DNA of 64,000 nt from Chaunax sp. Z400 (lineage: Eukaryota; Chordata; Actinopteri; Lophiiformes; Chaunacidae). The translations under genes were made by a program, and so were the position numbers. Position 1 is the stretch's first letter. Each line of letters starts with the position of its first letter. Shown here piece by piece: positions 24,094 through 37,475 of the stretch. The notes beneath the pieces were generated by a model, which made no database searches, was not told where the DNA came from, and saw nothing but the letters and a program-made list of their open reading frames with translations. The stretch is taken from NCBI GenBank assembly GCA_037577475.1, contig CM075188.1, positions 18,891,001 to 18,955,000 of the forward strand, written 5' to 3'.

Positions 24094-27000
24094 CTGCTTT
24101 TATGCTCTGTGTAAAGACCAGACAACCACAACTGTGTGGTGAAGAACATGGGCTGGTGTTTGTCTGTGCCGTGCTTTCTTGAAAAGACGAAAGAATTTGG
24201 ACCACTGGTGGAGGTCAGCCTAATTCCCTCTCCCTGTCCTGGCCTTGATTCCTTTCTCTCACAAGTGTGACTGCAATTTGCACGCTGTCTTCATGTTCAA
24301 ATTTACGACCTCTCCTAGCTCCACTAAAGAAAGAGGGGATTGAAAGCAGAAGGATCCAGTGGGCCCCATCAAGCTGAGTTCCTCTAAGTGCCACTTAATT
24401 GATGCCAGATCATCTCTAAATGCATCAGGAGGAGGAAGATCACTGCAGAGTAACATACTCCATACGTTCATGATGCGGAATTAAGCATTGGCATGAAAAT
24501 CCTAGAGCCCATCCTCTCCACCCAGGGCCTGCTGTATGGAGACAATCACACCGGTAATACAGTGTGTTCATGTGCACAAGGGCTTTCTCACAAGTGTCAG
24601 TCCCTCGCTGTGGCGTGAGTAAGTAGGGTGTTGACCCCATCTATCCCCGGAGAGCATATGGATGCAATCACGCAGATTTAGAGAGGGAGAGAGAAAAATC
24701 ATAAGAGCCCAAATAGGAGGACAGAGAGAGGGAAACAGTGAGATAGTGAGAGGGGAAGAGAGAAAAAGAGAAGAGAGATAAATTGGCATCTGGCATGTGT
24801 ATGTGGAAGACAGAAAATCTCTCTAATTCCATGTTCTTCCTTCCCTTTATGGATTTGCCAGTGGAGGGTTTTGGTTCAGTCAAGCTGTGATGGTTTCCTC
24901 ACCCGCTCTTGTTAGGTGGGGGATGATTGCGATTACTTTGATTCCACTTTTTGGACATGGCCAGTAGCTAATTAGCACAAACAAAACAAAATCCCATCTT
25001 TGTTTGAATTACAGGAAACAATAACTTGGTAGTACCTTCCACCTATATTTTTTTTATGTTTGGGAGGATCTGTTTCCACAGTGAGAGCAGCAGGGAGGAA
25101 TGAGGGAAGCATGCTCGACTGACACACATTTGGAGTCTAATGGAAATGATTGCCCCAAATGATCAGCCATAGTTTCAGTCCAACTTTTAATACATAAATT
25201 CATGGCAGCCATCATTCCTAATCTGGACTCTGTCTGGCATGTTGTCACACATGCAGCTGCGCCACATCCTTCTAGTGTGATTCTGTTCATTTAGTCTGAT
25301 AAACATCTCTACATTCTCAGAGTCCATTATTTGCAATTTACTTCTCTCCACGGCATGTGGACACTGGCAATTCTTATTGAAGTTAACTCTCACGCTCGCT
25401 TGTCTCAGGCTGCAGGCTTCACAGTGTACCTGGAATGTAAGTTGTTCAATTGACTGGCAAAGCAATCACAAGATACCTTAATTAGTGTAAAGATACTTTA
25501 AACTAGATATTCTCTTAGATTAGTTCACTACTTTATGCAATATCCCCCCCCACCCTGAACACTGCAAGTTTTTTATCATAATTAAACACATCCTAATTTG
25601 TCTGTAAAACAAGTTCTAATTATATTCTGTCTCATTCAATGAACCACTCACTTTTTCTGTTTTCCAACCACATTTCGAGCTTGTCTCTATCTTAACTAGT
25701 ACAGCTACAACACTGAAGCACAGTCCTTTTTTGACTGGAACTACAGGATCTCTTAAAAAAAAAGAAGCCTTTTGCAGCTATTTGCATGTCATAGTCCTGA
25801 GGAGAAAATCGATGATGCTAATTAGTGTTCCAAAGGCAGACTTTGCGGTGTGCTGATTACTCTGGACCAACGGATTAGGGTGGACTTGCCTCAGAGACTC
25901 AGGAGGCAGAGGAGCTATTAATTAGAGAGCCTTTGTGTGTGTGTGTCTGTGCAGTGTGTGCCCACTCACATGTGAGATAATGCTATGTACCATTATTTTG
26001 CCTCAGCTTTTTTGTTTGAAAGCCTGGACCCAATAATTTCCGAGCTGTGCAGAGCTCTACTGACGCATGCACTCCTGTATATTGATGCATTGCAAACATT
26101 TACCTGCTAGAAACAGCTGGGTCAGGCTGAATTCCTCCAAAGTAATGCTCAGGAGGAGAGGTGTGTTTACATATGTGATTATCGCTTTGACCTCTCACCC
26201 TATGCTGGGCCATTTGTAATCCAAACAAAAAGAGGCACCCTGATTTTGCGGCGCTTCACAACACACCTCTCTCGAGTGAAGATGGTGGCTCTCGATTCCT
26301 CTGAAAGCACCTTGCTACCTTCAAGGTCACATGTTTCCCATTGAGAATAGTTAACTTCCATCCGAACATATTTCCGTAAGCCTTCGATTCAAACCAGAGA
26401 GAAAGGAGAATCTCTTTCTCTCCCTTTTCAAAAATCTCCATCCTGAAATGATCTGCACCGGCAGGAATTTCTGCCCTTTTTTCACCCCGGTACCGCCATA
26501 GCTTTTCAATATCTGCATTGAAGGTTATTTTTCACTTCATTATTACTAATGGACCCCGAATGCCTGACATGTGGGGCAATGCATGACTGGGAATGAGAGG
26601 TGGCATGGTCGCCTTACAAAGCAGGTTGGGTTTACATATTTATTCACACTAGCCCAAAACCAGCCAGCTTTTGAATAGGGCTTGGATTTCACAGACGTCG
26701 TCAACATACCATCTGTCCTTCCATTTGAATTAGACGAGCCCTAATATTCTCAAAGACTGACAAATTTGATATTGTCGCTGTTCTCAGACATGCCTTGCAT
26801 TTCAAATATATCTCTTTTGTTCTCTGCATTCATTTTGCTCTCAATATGTCTGATCACACAGAGGATATATTGTCTTAAACGGATGTAGTCATTCACTGCA
26901 CCTTAATGTTGAGCACTGCAGCAATGTCAAAACCTGAAAAAACAGATGTTCTTTATAGTAAATTTTCATAGGGAGTTTCATGTTTTGTTTTGCTGCAGAT

Positions 27001-29584
27001 GAGATTTCACATGAAGAAGACATCTTATCTTCTATCTTAAGTTGACATGCAAAACAGTTAGAGTTCTCAACTCTTTTTAACATCAATTCATGTGTGTCTT
27101 TCATTGACTTTTTTTTTTCTTTCTCATTAACCTCACTAGTCAATATCCGTGGTGTGTGTAAATTCCGTTTGCCTCCCATTCAGTTTTCCTCAGGATAGTA
27201 CTGTCTATGGACACATTGTTCCAATTACAGATTATGGCTCCCACGTATTCTTCATGCATTTAAACCCCCACATTTGACTTCAGTGCATTAAGTAGACATT
27301 CTTGGCACGTCAATAGTTATTCAAATTGCACAGTGCCTGAAAAAACACTCCAAGTTTGGTGTAAAGTGAAGATGGAATTCAGTTTGTGAAATGTATGAGC
27401 TTGCAGAATGCAAATGAATCGGTTGATAAAAAAAAGCAACAAAAAACCTTTGCCTGAGCCAAAATTGTGTTTACTTTCACCTTTCATGGATTATGGAGAG
27501 AACTGAAAAGTAAATAAATTGTTTACTGCAACAAATTATGATTTTATCTACATACCTTTAACATGCTCCTTTAGAAATACAGCTAATTTGCATTTCCCTT
27601 AAATTAAATTACATCTAATTCCAGAAGTCTCATTTAAACCCAGTGCAGCAAAACAAACAGAATATCTGATCAGTCTCACTCAGCTCCCTTTCAAATCCAG
27701 GATAAAGTTGTTACTGTAGTGCGTCCCTGTGGTGGAACTTCTTTGAGGAAGAGTGGATGGACTTCTCTTTGGCTGTGAGTCTTTGGTCTTGGGATATTTA
27801 TAAGCAGATTGAGATACTTTTTGATGTCTCACTGCAGCTGCAGCCCTTGGTGAGGTGGTGAATCTACAGTATAATAGGGAATTGGCTCCAGCCCCCAGTG
27901 AGAAGGGAACAGATCTGTGCCACAAAAAGGAAGGAGGTCAAGGGGGAAACAATAAACAAACTTTAATTGCTTTTGAAATCCAATACATTAAGTTGCAATA
28001 AACATAAAGTGTTTTAATTTTTGAGTTTGGAAATGTCACTGCAGTGGCAAAATTATGAGAATGAAAAACTTGAGTTACTTAAAATTTTGATTTTTAAAAA
28101 AAAGTTATTAATTAATTAATTAAAATTTTTTTGTGCAAAGCAAAACATGAAAGTACTATTTTAGGAAGAATAGACAGTAGAATTGTGAGTACTTGGTGCA
28201 TATTACTTCCAGCTGAATTACTCCTCCAGTTCCTTCAGGCATCCACCAATTTAAACATTAGATGAAACTACTTGTGCTTCACCTAACTTACTCCTTAAGC
28301 AGATGGGATGATGTTAATTCCAAAAGCCTTGTATTAAAGAAACAGAACGTACACCTTTTATCGTTTTTTAGTCCGATCTAATAAAATATGTTACTAAAAG
28401 GTAAAACAAATGTCTCTGAGTTGGGTTCCTCTCATGTGCAGAGATTCTGCTTTGCAAAGATGGTGGAGATTAACTCGGAGGGCCCTTTTGAACTAAAAGA
28501 CTAGAGACAATATTCCAATTATGGAAGAAAACAGGAAGAGAGTTGGGACAAAAATATTACAGAAGCCACATTATTAAAGCAAGCTTGTAACTAAATGGAG
28601 TTTCTTAATGGCTTTGGTTTTCCTATGGCCTGTAGTGAGGCCTGTTGTGTGTCAGTGTTCTTGACCCACCACTGTGTTGTCTGGAGATTCAAAACCTGCT
28701 GAGGTGTTACTATACATCTCAGTGTGTACGTTCATTTGATAGAACCATTTCCTGCTCTTTGGAAAGTTATTCTTTATTCTTTATTCTATGTGAACAAGGA
28801 ATAAGTCAAGGATCTCTGATTTTAGGGAGTAGTATAAACAAAATCCCCTTTTTAACCACATTCAAAGGCTTTAGATGACTGTCTGCATTGAAGGAGATCA
28901 TGAATATACATCACAGTAACATCCCAGTGGACATAAAGTCAACACAGACTTTAATTCCACTGCCAAATCCAACCAGGAAGGTTTCTGTGAGTGTGTGTGA
29001 GTGTGTGGTAGGGTCGGCTTTCCTTGGCAGAGGTCGCGACATGGTTCCCATCAGGTCATGGCATGTCTCCTATCAGAGGATGAAGGGAGAGGAAAAAAAA
29101 AACGGAAGAGGGAAAGATGAGGAGGGGACCCAGAGAACATTAGTGGACAGCGAGGGGAATAAAAGATTTTTCTGGATGTTTATTTGAACATGGCACAGAA
29201 GGGAAGGAGGTCACTGTGGGGATTAAGGGTGGGAGGTAATAAAGTCAAGATGTAGTCAAAGCCCCCCTACTGACTCAGGTCGCTTTGCCTCAGGCAGGCC
29301 CCAAGACCTAAAACAGGAGGACACTATTCTCCCATTCACACACACGACAGAATGATGGCCAGCCTAAACACATTATCACATTGGGGCTTATATGTAGCTT
29401 TAATTTATGTGGTAGTTACTGTATTAATAGCAAGTCAGAGAGAGGTCAGAAGGAATTGATTTTAGAATGCTGCTCTATAGCAGAATGATTGATGGCAAGA
29501 AACAAAACCCACTCATAGGATGTTTAATCCATGCTAGCACCAAGTCTCTATGGTCTTTCAGAGTCTCCAACACTTTGGCTCCAG
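24094..29584. other. Long non-coding stretch
   Basis: About 5.5 kb without a supportable gene. It includes a polypurine tract at 24680-24780 (listed separately), a CCCCCCCACCC run near 25543-25553, and a modestly CpG-bearing patch near 26240-26500 that might be conserved non-coding sequence but has no internal evidence of function. Open frames up to 96 codons show no domains. Confidence 0.5.
24680..24780. repeat. Polypurine GA-rich tract
   Basis: About 100 bases almost entirely A and G on the plus strand (AGAGAGAGGG, GAGAAAAAGAG), a decayed GA microsatellite. The minus-strand open frames rich in Ser/Leu/Phe here are its shadow. Confidence 0.8.
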
Positions 29585-29756
29585 ACTGAAATATCTCCAC
29601 AACTGTAGGATGGATTGTCATGCAATTGCGTACAGGTATTTGTGGTCCCCAGAAGATGAAACCTAATGACCTCTGATCTCCAACTTTCCCTCTAGAGTGC
29701 CACAAGCAGGTCATCATTGACAATAACCCTGTGGAATATCTCAATATCTCAACATT
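29585..29756 (+). repeat. Teleost dispersed repeat, family D copy 1
   Basis: Contains GAAATATCTCCACAACTGTAGG, GATGGATTGTCATGCAATT, GTGGTCCCCAGAAGATGAA, CCTAATGACCTCTGATC and TTTCCCTCTAGAGTGCCAC. These match blocks of a very common percomorph repeat as I remember it. The second copy at 31.4 kb covers an overlapping but different part. Confidence 0.6.
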
Positions 29757-29982
29757 GATTATGCATGGGTGTTATTAAATGAACACTGTAAAATGTTTTA
29801 CAGACACATTTACAGTAATTAACTGTCAACAGGTCTCACAGTTTCCTACTTTAGTTTTGAATAACAGTATATGACTAGAAATGGATATACAGTCCAAACC
29901 AATACTGGTCACAGTTTTGTCAGTGAATTACGTAATATTTACAGGATATAAATTGTGTTTGAATCTACAATATGTATCCTGA

Positions 29983-30024
29983 ATAATGGTGAATGAACTG
30001 TACTTATATAGCACCTGTCTAGAC
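29983..30024 (-). mobile_element. 3' end fragment of an AFC-type SINE
   Basis: GAATGAACTGTACTTATATAGCACC and CTAGACTATT resemble the reverse complement of the AFC-type SINE end (CTAGAAAAGCGCTATATAAGTACAGTCC from memory). Only about 40 bases are readable before an ATT microsatellite. A GCACTTTACAGCATGCC string at 30186 may be a displaced part of the same element. Confidence 0.45.
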
Positions 30025-30054
30025 TATTATTATTATTATTATTATTATTATTAT
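30025..30054. repeat. ATT trinucleotide microsatellite
   Basis: About ten ATT units directly after the SINE-like end. It encodes a poly-Tyr run in a spurious plus-strand open frame. Confidence 0.95.
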
Positions 30055-31383
30055 CTATTTACATTAGTAAAGGTTCCAGCATGTCTGTTGATTTTCATAT
30101 GTTGGTTCCCACACATTTCTTTTAACTATAATAATGTTATTCTATTAAAGAGCTGTGATCTCATTTTATTTCTCTCAGATTGCAATGCACTTTACAGCAT
30201 GCCACTGAATGACATTAATGCAGTAGTGTACTGTTCAGAATTTAATGTAACTTTACAGCAAACTTGCACAGTGAGAGTGGGACACTTTTTTAAAATTATG
30301 AGTTTAGACTCCCCCTTTCCTTTAAATCATTTTGAAAATGCATCGATCAATCCACTTGGTTCTTTTTCAAAGCGCTGCGTCATTGCATCATTAACAAATC
30401 CATTCTGCTCACTTATTGAGAGAATGTCTAAATGAATGAAACTCTGTAGCATATTTCAACTGCTACCTTGCACCCAGGGAGATTCTCACATAGCACACAC
30501 AAGCACGCCACTAATGTTAGCTTGTCAGTGTTGCCATGATGCCTGGTGGCCGCTTAAGTTAAGTCTCAAACATTTGGAAAAGGGAAACATCAGAGGAAAG
30601 TAAGATGGGAAACAAGATTAAGAAAGAAGAAGAAGAAGAAAAATAATGAGATGAAATTAAGAAGAAACAAAAGGAGATGAAAGGGAAACAATGGATAAAG
30701 CAAAGCAGGGAGGAGCTACAGCTGTAGGCTGTTAAACTCCTCAAATCTATGCAACCTGATTGAACTCAAGACTATTCATTACCATGAAAGGTTCAAATGG
30801 TTGTCATATTAGTAAAAAATGTGTGTAAACAAAGTGACCAAGATAACTGGATAACAGCATCATCTAGCTCTGAGACATAGACCTCAGTGATTCTTCTGAA
30901 AATGAATGTAATTTCATGAAGAATGGACAGGGTAACTTTTACGTGTGTCCTCTCCATTTAACTCAATGATTTCTTAACATTAATGGCATTCATTTAACAG
31001 AAATTGCAATCGTAAGATGCATCATCAAATTTGAATATACAATGTTATTACTAAAAATGGCTCTGACTTAGTCATCCAATCAATTTCTATACTTTTAGCT
31101 TCATAATGTCTTTTATCATGTCATCTGGTGTCAACCACTTTTTCTAGATAAAACGACAAAAATTAGTTATAATTTTTCTCATGCTTATACAGTCAGATAA
31201 AAATATGAAACCCCCCATTGAATGGCACCAGAATACAGTAAATGGCTAAAAGAAAATTCAAGTGTAGGACCCCCAGACTCCTATTAGATTGTGCCACCCA
31301 CCCACCCACACTTTCAGTGCTCCCTACGCCCATGAAATTATGACTTTTTTCAGTAATTTGTGGTAATCCCCTGATTTAAAATT
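30055..31383. other. Non-coding stretch
   Basis: No gene seen. A purine-rich AAG run lies at about 30623-30645 and a CCCACCCACCCACA run near 31296-31310. Confidence 0.5.
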
Positions 31384-31740
31384 CACACCTGTGGTTTTGA
31401 GTGAAATATCTTAAGAGCTAATGAATGGATTACCATGGAATTTGGTGCAGGCATTCATGTGGAGGACATCTGGATGTCTGGATAAATTGTAATTGTGACC
31501 CAAAGCTATCAGTGACTTTTCATTTGGTGCCATCAACTGGTCAAAATTGTGATTTTGATAAATATGAATTTTACAATACCTGCAAAACCTATGAAATTCC
31601 CATCATCCTAAGATGTACTTGTGTTCACTGCTAATCTTGACATGCTAACACGCCAAACTAAGATGGTGAACACTAGACCTGCTAAACATCACCATATCAG
31701 CATGGTGATCGTATAGCATTAGCTAAAGCAACAGCATGCT
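31384..31740 (+). repeat. Teleost dispersed repeat, family D copy 2
   Basis: Starts ACACCTGTGGTTTTGAGTGAAATATC, then AATGGATTACCATGGAATTTGG, GCAGGCATTCATG, TGACTTTTCATTTGGTGCCATC and CTGCAAAACCTATGAAATTCCC, and ends in a GCTAAC/GCATGCT-rich tail (GCTAACACGCCAAAC, ATCAGCATGGTGATCG, ATTAGCTAAAGC). This is the more complete copy and is in the same orientation as copy 1. Confidence 0.7.
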
Positions 31741-33134
31741 TAAGCTTCAGAGAGGATAAAAAAGGATAGTAATAGTCTTAAAAACTCTCTCTTAAGTACT
31801 AGCCTAAGACTGATGATGTGACAAAGGGACTTCATTATAATAGTATTGTGCTGAATCTCATTCAAACCAGTTTCAGGGAAAAGTACTCGTCTCTCATTTT
31901 TCACTCTTCTCGCTCAGGACAGCATACCACTTAAAATGCATGATTAATATTATTATCCAGTCTTACATTTCACCCTCATCACCCCGTGCCTCAGATTGAT
32001 TGGTGGAAACAACAGCATCTATAATCACGCTTCTTAATCCAATGCCAGACTGCTGACTCTTTGCATTTCATTTGTGCACTACCATGTTTCCCATTTCATT
32101 CAGCATACAATTAGGTCTGTCTTTTGCTTGGTGCTCATCTCATGTTTTGATCCCAAGGTGAATGCATTATTTATTAGATGTTAAGGACTTCATTGCGAAC
32201 TTTAAGTGGCAGTGTGTTCTATTTGCGTAATGAATGGGGTTAGAGGAGATCAAAGCTGAAAATATGACAGATGAAGGGGAGGGGATAGATGTAGAGATTT
32301 GGCTCGTCTGACTTAATTGGTGCCTTGCAAGAAGAAATCTAATCAAGTTAGATTTAGAAGAGTTCATGCTTGGTTTCAAGCTCAGAGAAAATCTTTTTAA
32401 TGGTCTTGAAATGGTCTTGAAAGAAAATTGTCTTTTCTCTGAGTAATATTATTGCTTTATTCAGGATCGCTTCATCTTATATTGGCCAATACAACAATAA
32501 ATCATTATCAACACTACAATAAAAATATTTACCTCATTAACGAGCAAATTAAGGTAATTGCAGGGATATGATCTGTAACTATGGAGTCATTGGTGTTGAT
32601 CAAAAATCCTCTCAAGCCAACAAAGATACTGTATATTATGGAAAAAATATGTGTGCTTCTAACAATCCTACTCAACACCATTGCAATTATAAAAAAAAAA
32701 AAAAAAGTTTGTTTACGTTTAAATAAAATGTATTGGATGTATTGAAGCAGCACTTGATGATATGTCTTATGTGTCAAATGACTAATAACAACAGAAACCA
32801 TGACGTCATTATGGCAAGGATTCCATGGGAGAAAAAAGAAGTTTTCCCTGGACTTGCTCTGCTGGAAGTCCTTGGATGGCGCCTCTGAAGCTAGCTCACA
32901 AGCTAGCCACTCCTCTTTCCCCTCTCCACAGATCATTAGCAGTTATGCTCCTGGCCTTTGAAGTCTGTGAGGTCTGCTCTGTCTGTCATAGCCATGCAAA
33001 TCCAGGGGACAACCTCAGCCACCTGTTCTCAGAAACATCTGTCCACGGACAGAGGCTTTACTCCAGTACCATTCAGCTGCCTCGCTTGACTGTGATCCTC
33101 AAAGGGCTGCTGGATTGCAAAGAGGCTATTTTTA
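31741..33134. other. Non-coding stretch
   Basis: No supportable gene. Includes A16 at 32691-32706. A 135-codon plus-strand open frame (32825-33232) starts here, with an acceptor-like CTCTTTCCCCTCTCCACAG at 32910-32930. I could not recognise a protein family in it. Confidence 0.5.
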
Positions 33135-33200
33135 GGGGTTCCCTTGATATTCTGGTGCAGACCTTATGCTCTCTAATGAACACACGTTTCAGTACAAGTG
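33135..33200 (+). repeat. Imperfect direct repeat, left copy
   Basis: Ends with TGAACACACGTTTCAGTACAAGTG (33177-33200), which recurs at 33994-34017 with one mismatch. Looser similarity continues leftward (AGGCTATTTTTAGGGG here, AGGCTATATTGGGG there). It matches no family that I know. Confidence 0.7.
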
Positions 33201-33967
33201 CAGACTTGAAACAGAAATATGCTACTTTGTGAGAATGTCTTCTCATTGCAAGTCTCATCGCAGTGAATTTTTATTGCAGCATGCTTTCAAGAGACCAAAG
33301 AAAACTTTCATGAGTTTGAAAAGAAGCATAACGACGTTTAAACATATTAGAATGCCTATCTGGCTTTCATATAATTCTGTTTTATCACATAAGCAAAATA
33401 TTATCCTCATGTAATAATGTTTTATGATTTAGTACAGTCCGACCACAGTATTCCATCACCACATACTTGCTATATTGCTTTTAATTAAGCTGCAAAACGT
33501 CACCAGCATCTCCTTGCCCTCAGTCCAATGAGACTAAAGACTGCTGGCTGTCTCAGTTGATGAACCGGATTAAAGGACTCCTGGTTTCATGGGGAGGATG
33601 AGCTGCAGAATGGTGACCACATTCATTAAAATCTGGAAAACTTTCAAAGTGCCCAAGATGCAATAAAAAAAATGAAACTGTGGATAATATATCAGCATCT
33701 ACCCTCACATACTCTCATAGGACTCTCCCAATATCATAGTCATCACTAGTCTTCAACAGAATGCGGCACTTGGCATTCGTGATGACCTCGCAACCCAGTA
33801 TTCAGTATTCAGGATGCAGGGGGAGAGTGATGTATGAGCCGGGCAATGGCCATACTTCTAAAACTGTACAGTGGTTTTGCCAGTTTCCACCATAGGAGAG
33901 ATTGTTTTATATGTCTTTTTTTTTGGTAACAGACGTACTTTTGTAGGTGACCACTGAAAATTAACCC
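33201..33967. other. Non-coding spacer between direct repeats
   Basis: AT-rich, no gene. A T-run lies near 33917-33925. Confidence 0.5.
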
Positions 33968-34017
33968 AAAGGCTATATTGGGGTCCAGATGACTGAACAC
34001 ACGTTTCAGCACAAGTG
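33968..34017 (+). repeat. Imperfect direct repeat, right copy
   Basis: Partner of the segment at 33135-33200: AAAGGCTATATTGGGG, then TGAACACACGTTTCAGCACAAGTG. The right copy is shorter by a gap of about 15-20 bases in the middle. Confidence 0.7.
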
Positions 34018-37000
34018 ATCATAGTATCATGGTGTTTCAAATTTCTTTTGAAACAAATTAAAGCGGCAAGATGTTATGGTTATTTATGCCTGGCTCTCTA
34101 AGTGATGTTAAACTGATCTCATGGCCATGCATGAATAAATTACTCACTGCAGCAGAGTTTATTTTAACGCCAGGAATGTATTATTGAACAAAGGCTTGTT
34201 GAGAAAAATACAAATCCCTAAATGATAATCTTCCAGTCTTCCATGCAGTATATTTCAAACAGGTACATTTTCAAAGCCAGGCCTAAGGGGGTTGTGTTAC
34301 GACTGACTCAGCAACAACGGGACATCAACCATCTGTTGACAACCTATATGGAGAAATATAATCCTCAAGAATACTGTACACTGTACATCATGAAACATAA
34401 AATGCAAAGTAAAACAATGCAAGGCTCGAACAGAGAATCAGTGGATTGTGGGATGTGGTGAAACATTGCAGTAGCTCAGCGCTGCATGAGACAGAATGTG
34501 ACGTCTTGGGAAAATTAGCAGCTGTGTAGCCTCTCCTTTCGCATGAGGATGGAGATCAGTGGACTGTGTTAAAGTGGCAGTACATGAGTGGGAGACCTGC
34601 TGATCCAGGTGTTGACTGCTGCCTGGCATTCTGACAGCTGCAGGGAAAGAGAGAACATACACTTTAATGCACGCTAAGATCTATACATGCTCATGCATAG
34701 CCAACAGGAAAACACACATCCAGTTGACACACACACACACATACAGGCAGTGTTGTGCCATATTGTTTCCACCGGATGTGTGCTGCAATATCTTGCGAAC
34801 CATTCATTTGGAAATGCATGATACAGAAATTCCTGTTGGGTGTACTGTGGTGCCAGGGTTTATGGCTCAACAGTGTCCTCTATGTCTGTGTTTGAGCCAT
34901 GATGATGGGCTAAATCAAAGCTCAGACAACACCCATTTGAAGTTAGACTCACATCTTGGGAGCAGCAGACTGTTCTGTTGTGAGCCAATTACAACAATGT
35001 GCCTCGGCCCATTGTACATTCTCTTAAAGCTCTCAGGCCCCGAGCTAGCTGAGCTTCTGCCCCATCTGTAAAGAATATAAATGTAACTGCAACCATCTTA
35101 ACACCCCATTGTTGTTTTGAATTTGTAGCCATTTTAGAATGTCAAACTCCTCTTTGTCATAGCTTTATCAGATCATGTCCAGTTTTGTTTGAAATGATTT
35201 CTTAGTTTGACTTTTAATAAACTCCATTGTGTACACTCCGATTCCTTCAGGGTGCATGTGTATGAAGAGGTAAAATTATAATGCATTTAGTTGGAAAACA
35301 CAACAGTGGATCAAAAGTACAAATAATGAAATCATTTTTGTGTAGCTGGAGTGAGAAAAGATGGAAGTCATGATTTTTTTTTTTTTTTTTGGGCCAATTA
35401 TTATCTCTATCAGTCAATGAATCTGTTGGATTATGAAATGTCAGAAAAGAGTAACACAAGCTCTATTTCCATAAAGCCAACATAATGTCTTCAAAACATT
35501 TACTATGTTTCCATTTGTCAAAAACAAAAACAAGAAATTATTAGCACATAAAAACTGCTAAATCCTCATAACATACTGTAGAAGATAGAACTAATATAAT
35601 ATAATATAATAAAATATATGTTTTAACCTGGAATACTATGCACCCAAAGTTGCTATAGATGCTCCCAACATTCACAGACAAAATTCAAAAGCTTGATGGT
35701 AAATGAGTCAGTTGACACCCATGATGTGAAGTTCCATTGTGGCTAAGTTATCAGGCTACGATTCAATGAGGTACATTCTCCACACACGTAGAACCACAAA
35801 TGTACTGTTCTGTTTATCCATTTCCAATTAAAGACAAAGTCACAGAGCGGTGCCTTTCACTTCAAATTATTTCCTGACTTGATTTTTGATCTCGTAATGA
35901 CTCCACAAAATGAGGTTAAGCTCAATGACAGTTTTCATTATTTTAGATTATAAAAGCACTCTCATATTCCACATCCTCCATATTTCCACATCGCGCTGTC
36001 CAGATCTTGTGAGGTGATTGCAAAGTGGGCTGCGCTGTTCTCTTGAAGTATGGCGGTACTTCTCAGTTGTGAGGCCTGGGGCTCTGAGGCAAATAGTATG
36101 ATGAAATCCATCTCGTCGAGGTCATCTGCTTGCTCTATAGTGTAATTGCAGAAAAACAAAAAGGTTTTTGATTTGAATCCTTACACCATCCATTTGGTAT
36201 GTCTTTTTGAGAAGCCGTTACATGTATGGCTGCTGGTAACAGTTAACATCAGCCTTCTTCCAATCAATCGTTCGAGAAAGGGCAACAGTGATTTGTCTGC
36301 AGCCATTTTTCCTGTCACAGATGTTTAACTTCCTTGCACATAATGCCTCTTGTACTCTGGGTAAACAGCCATTACTAGCCTGTTTATTTGGAAGGAGGGG
36401 CCCACTGTAGATCTGACCTGCTTTTCAAATGACGACCCATACCAGAAAGATGAGGGGATGAGGAGGAGAGGGAGGAAGAGCAAAGGAGGGAATAGAGAGG
36501 AAAACCCAATTTATTTTGAGTAATTGGCTCCACTTGAGCAAACATGCCTTGCTTGCCCAGTGGTCGTCTCAATCCGAGACTGTGCCAACAGCAAAAAAGA
36601 AAAAAAAATCCTTCCTGTGTTCAACTACATTGAATGAGAATGAACTGGACATTTTTTGAGTTGTGGTACCCACACCTACAATTATCCATTTTCATGATAA
36701 TGGCCCAGTTTGGAGTGCCATCCTGACACTGTATGGATGTATATTCCTCAAAAACATTTACAAATATAACTCCACTATGAATAATAGGACACAGAGGTAT
36801 CATTCACATGATAGTTGCCAACTTTCTCTTTAAGCCAAATTTAATCACAAGCTTGACAAAGGATAACTTGCTAGTGAGCTCAGACTTTACACCTTTAAAT
36901 AGTCAAGTATGAGTTATGCTTGTAAGGTGCCTTTTTTTTCTTCTTTTTTTTTAAAGAACTGCTTAACAACTTATTGTTGAAATGCAATCTGGCCACTCAA

Positions 37001-37194
37001 TCACCTGTGATGCCAGACAGAGAAAGGAAACACCAACTGTAACCATACCCGACCCAAACAAATAAATGAAGGAATCAAAATCTGCTGAAGACAGCACAGC
37101 AGTCTGCAGTCAAGTGGAAAATCACACTCTGGTAATAGCGGTCGCCCTGTCAAGTGATACACTAACAAGCAAGAAATGTCTGCCTCGTTCGTTC
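34018..37194. other. Long non-coding stretch
   Basis: No gene seen. It contains AC repeats near 34728-34742, T17 at 35374-35390, an ATAAT pentanucleotide array at about 35593-35612, a purine tract at 36444-36505 and T-rich runs near 36932-36952. Open frames up to 134 codons (34667-35071) show no domain. Confidence 0.5.
36444..36505. repeat. Polypurine tract
   Basis: GATGAGGAGGAGAGGGAGG-type sequence of about 60 bases, almost free of pyrimidines on the plus strand. Confidence 0.75.
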
Positions 37195-37475
37195 AACCAC
37201 ATATACCTTTCATAGTGCGAGTGGCCCCAGGCGGTTTGAGGGCCCCATGGTGGCTCCCCGAGCAGGACTGTCATTTACAGGAAAGAGGAAGCGCCCTGAA
37301 ACAATAAGCCTCGCCTATTGATAAGTGAGACATCTCTGGGCCTCCTGACAGATTGCACAGGGCCAGGCCAGCGGGGGGGAGACGCCAGTGGGCCTGTGGG
37401 GTGACATTAGGGTGAGGCAGGGTTACAGTGGATCCCCTGAAGGGGTGTCACTGCAGGGTCACTCTGCTAAGTTGG
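37195..37475. other. GC-rich island in AT-rich DNA
   Basis: About 280 bases clearly richer in G and C than the flanks, with blocks such as GGCCCCAGGCGGTTTGAGGG, CCAGGCCAGCGGGGGG and GACGCCAGTGGGCC, and a short CCCCT-GA-AGGGG hairpin at 37434-37445. No open frame of note crosses it and no splice sites frame it convincingly. It could be conserved non-coding sequence. Confidence 0.45.

Noticed and set aside
29986..30435. 149-codon plus-strand open frame
   Set aside because: It starts in a SINE end and runs through an ATT microsatellite (poly-Tyr). The rest has no domain and the length is within chance.
32825..33232. 135-codon plus-strand open frame with an acceptor-like site inside
   Set aside because: No recognisable family, no donor site that makes sense, and open frames of this length are expected several times in 64 kb of random sequence.
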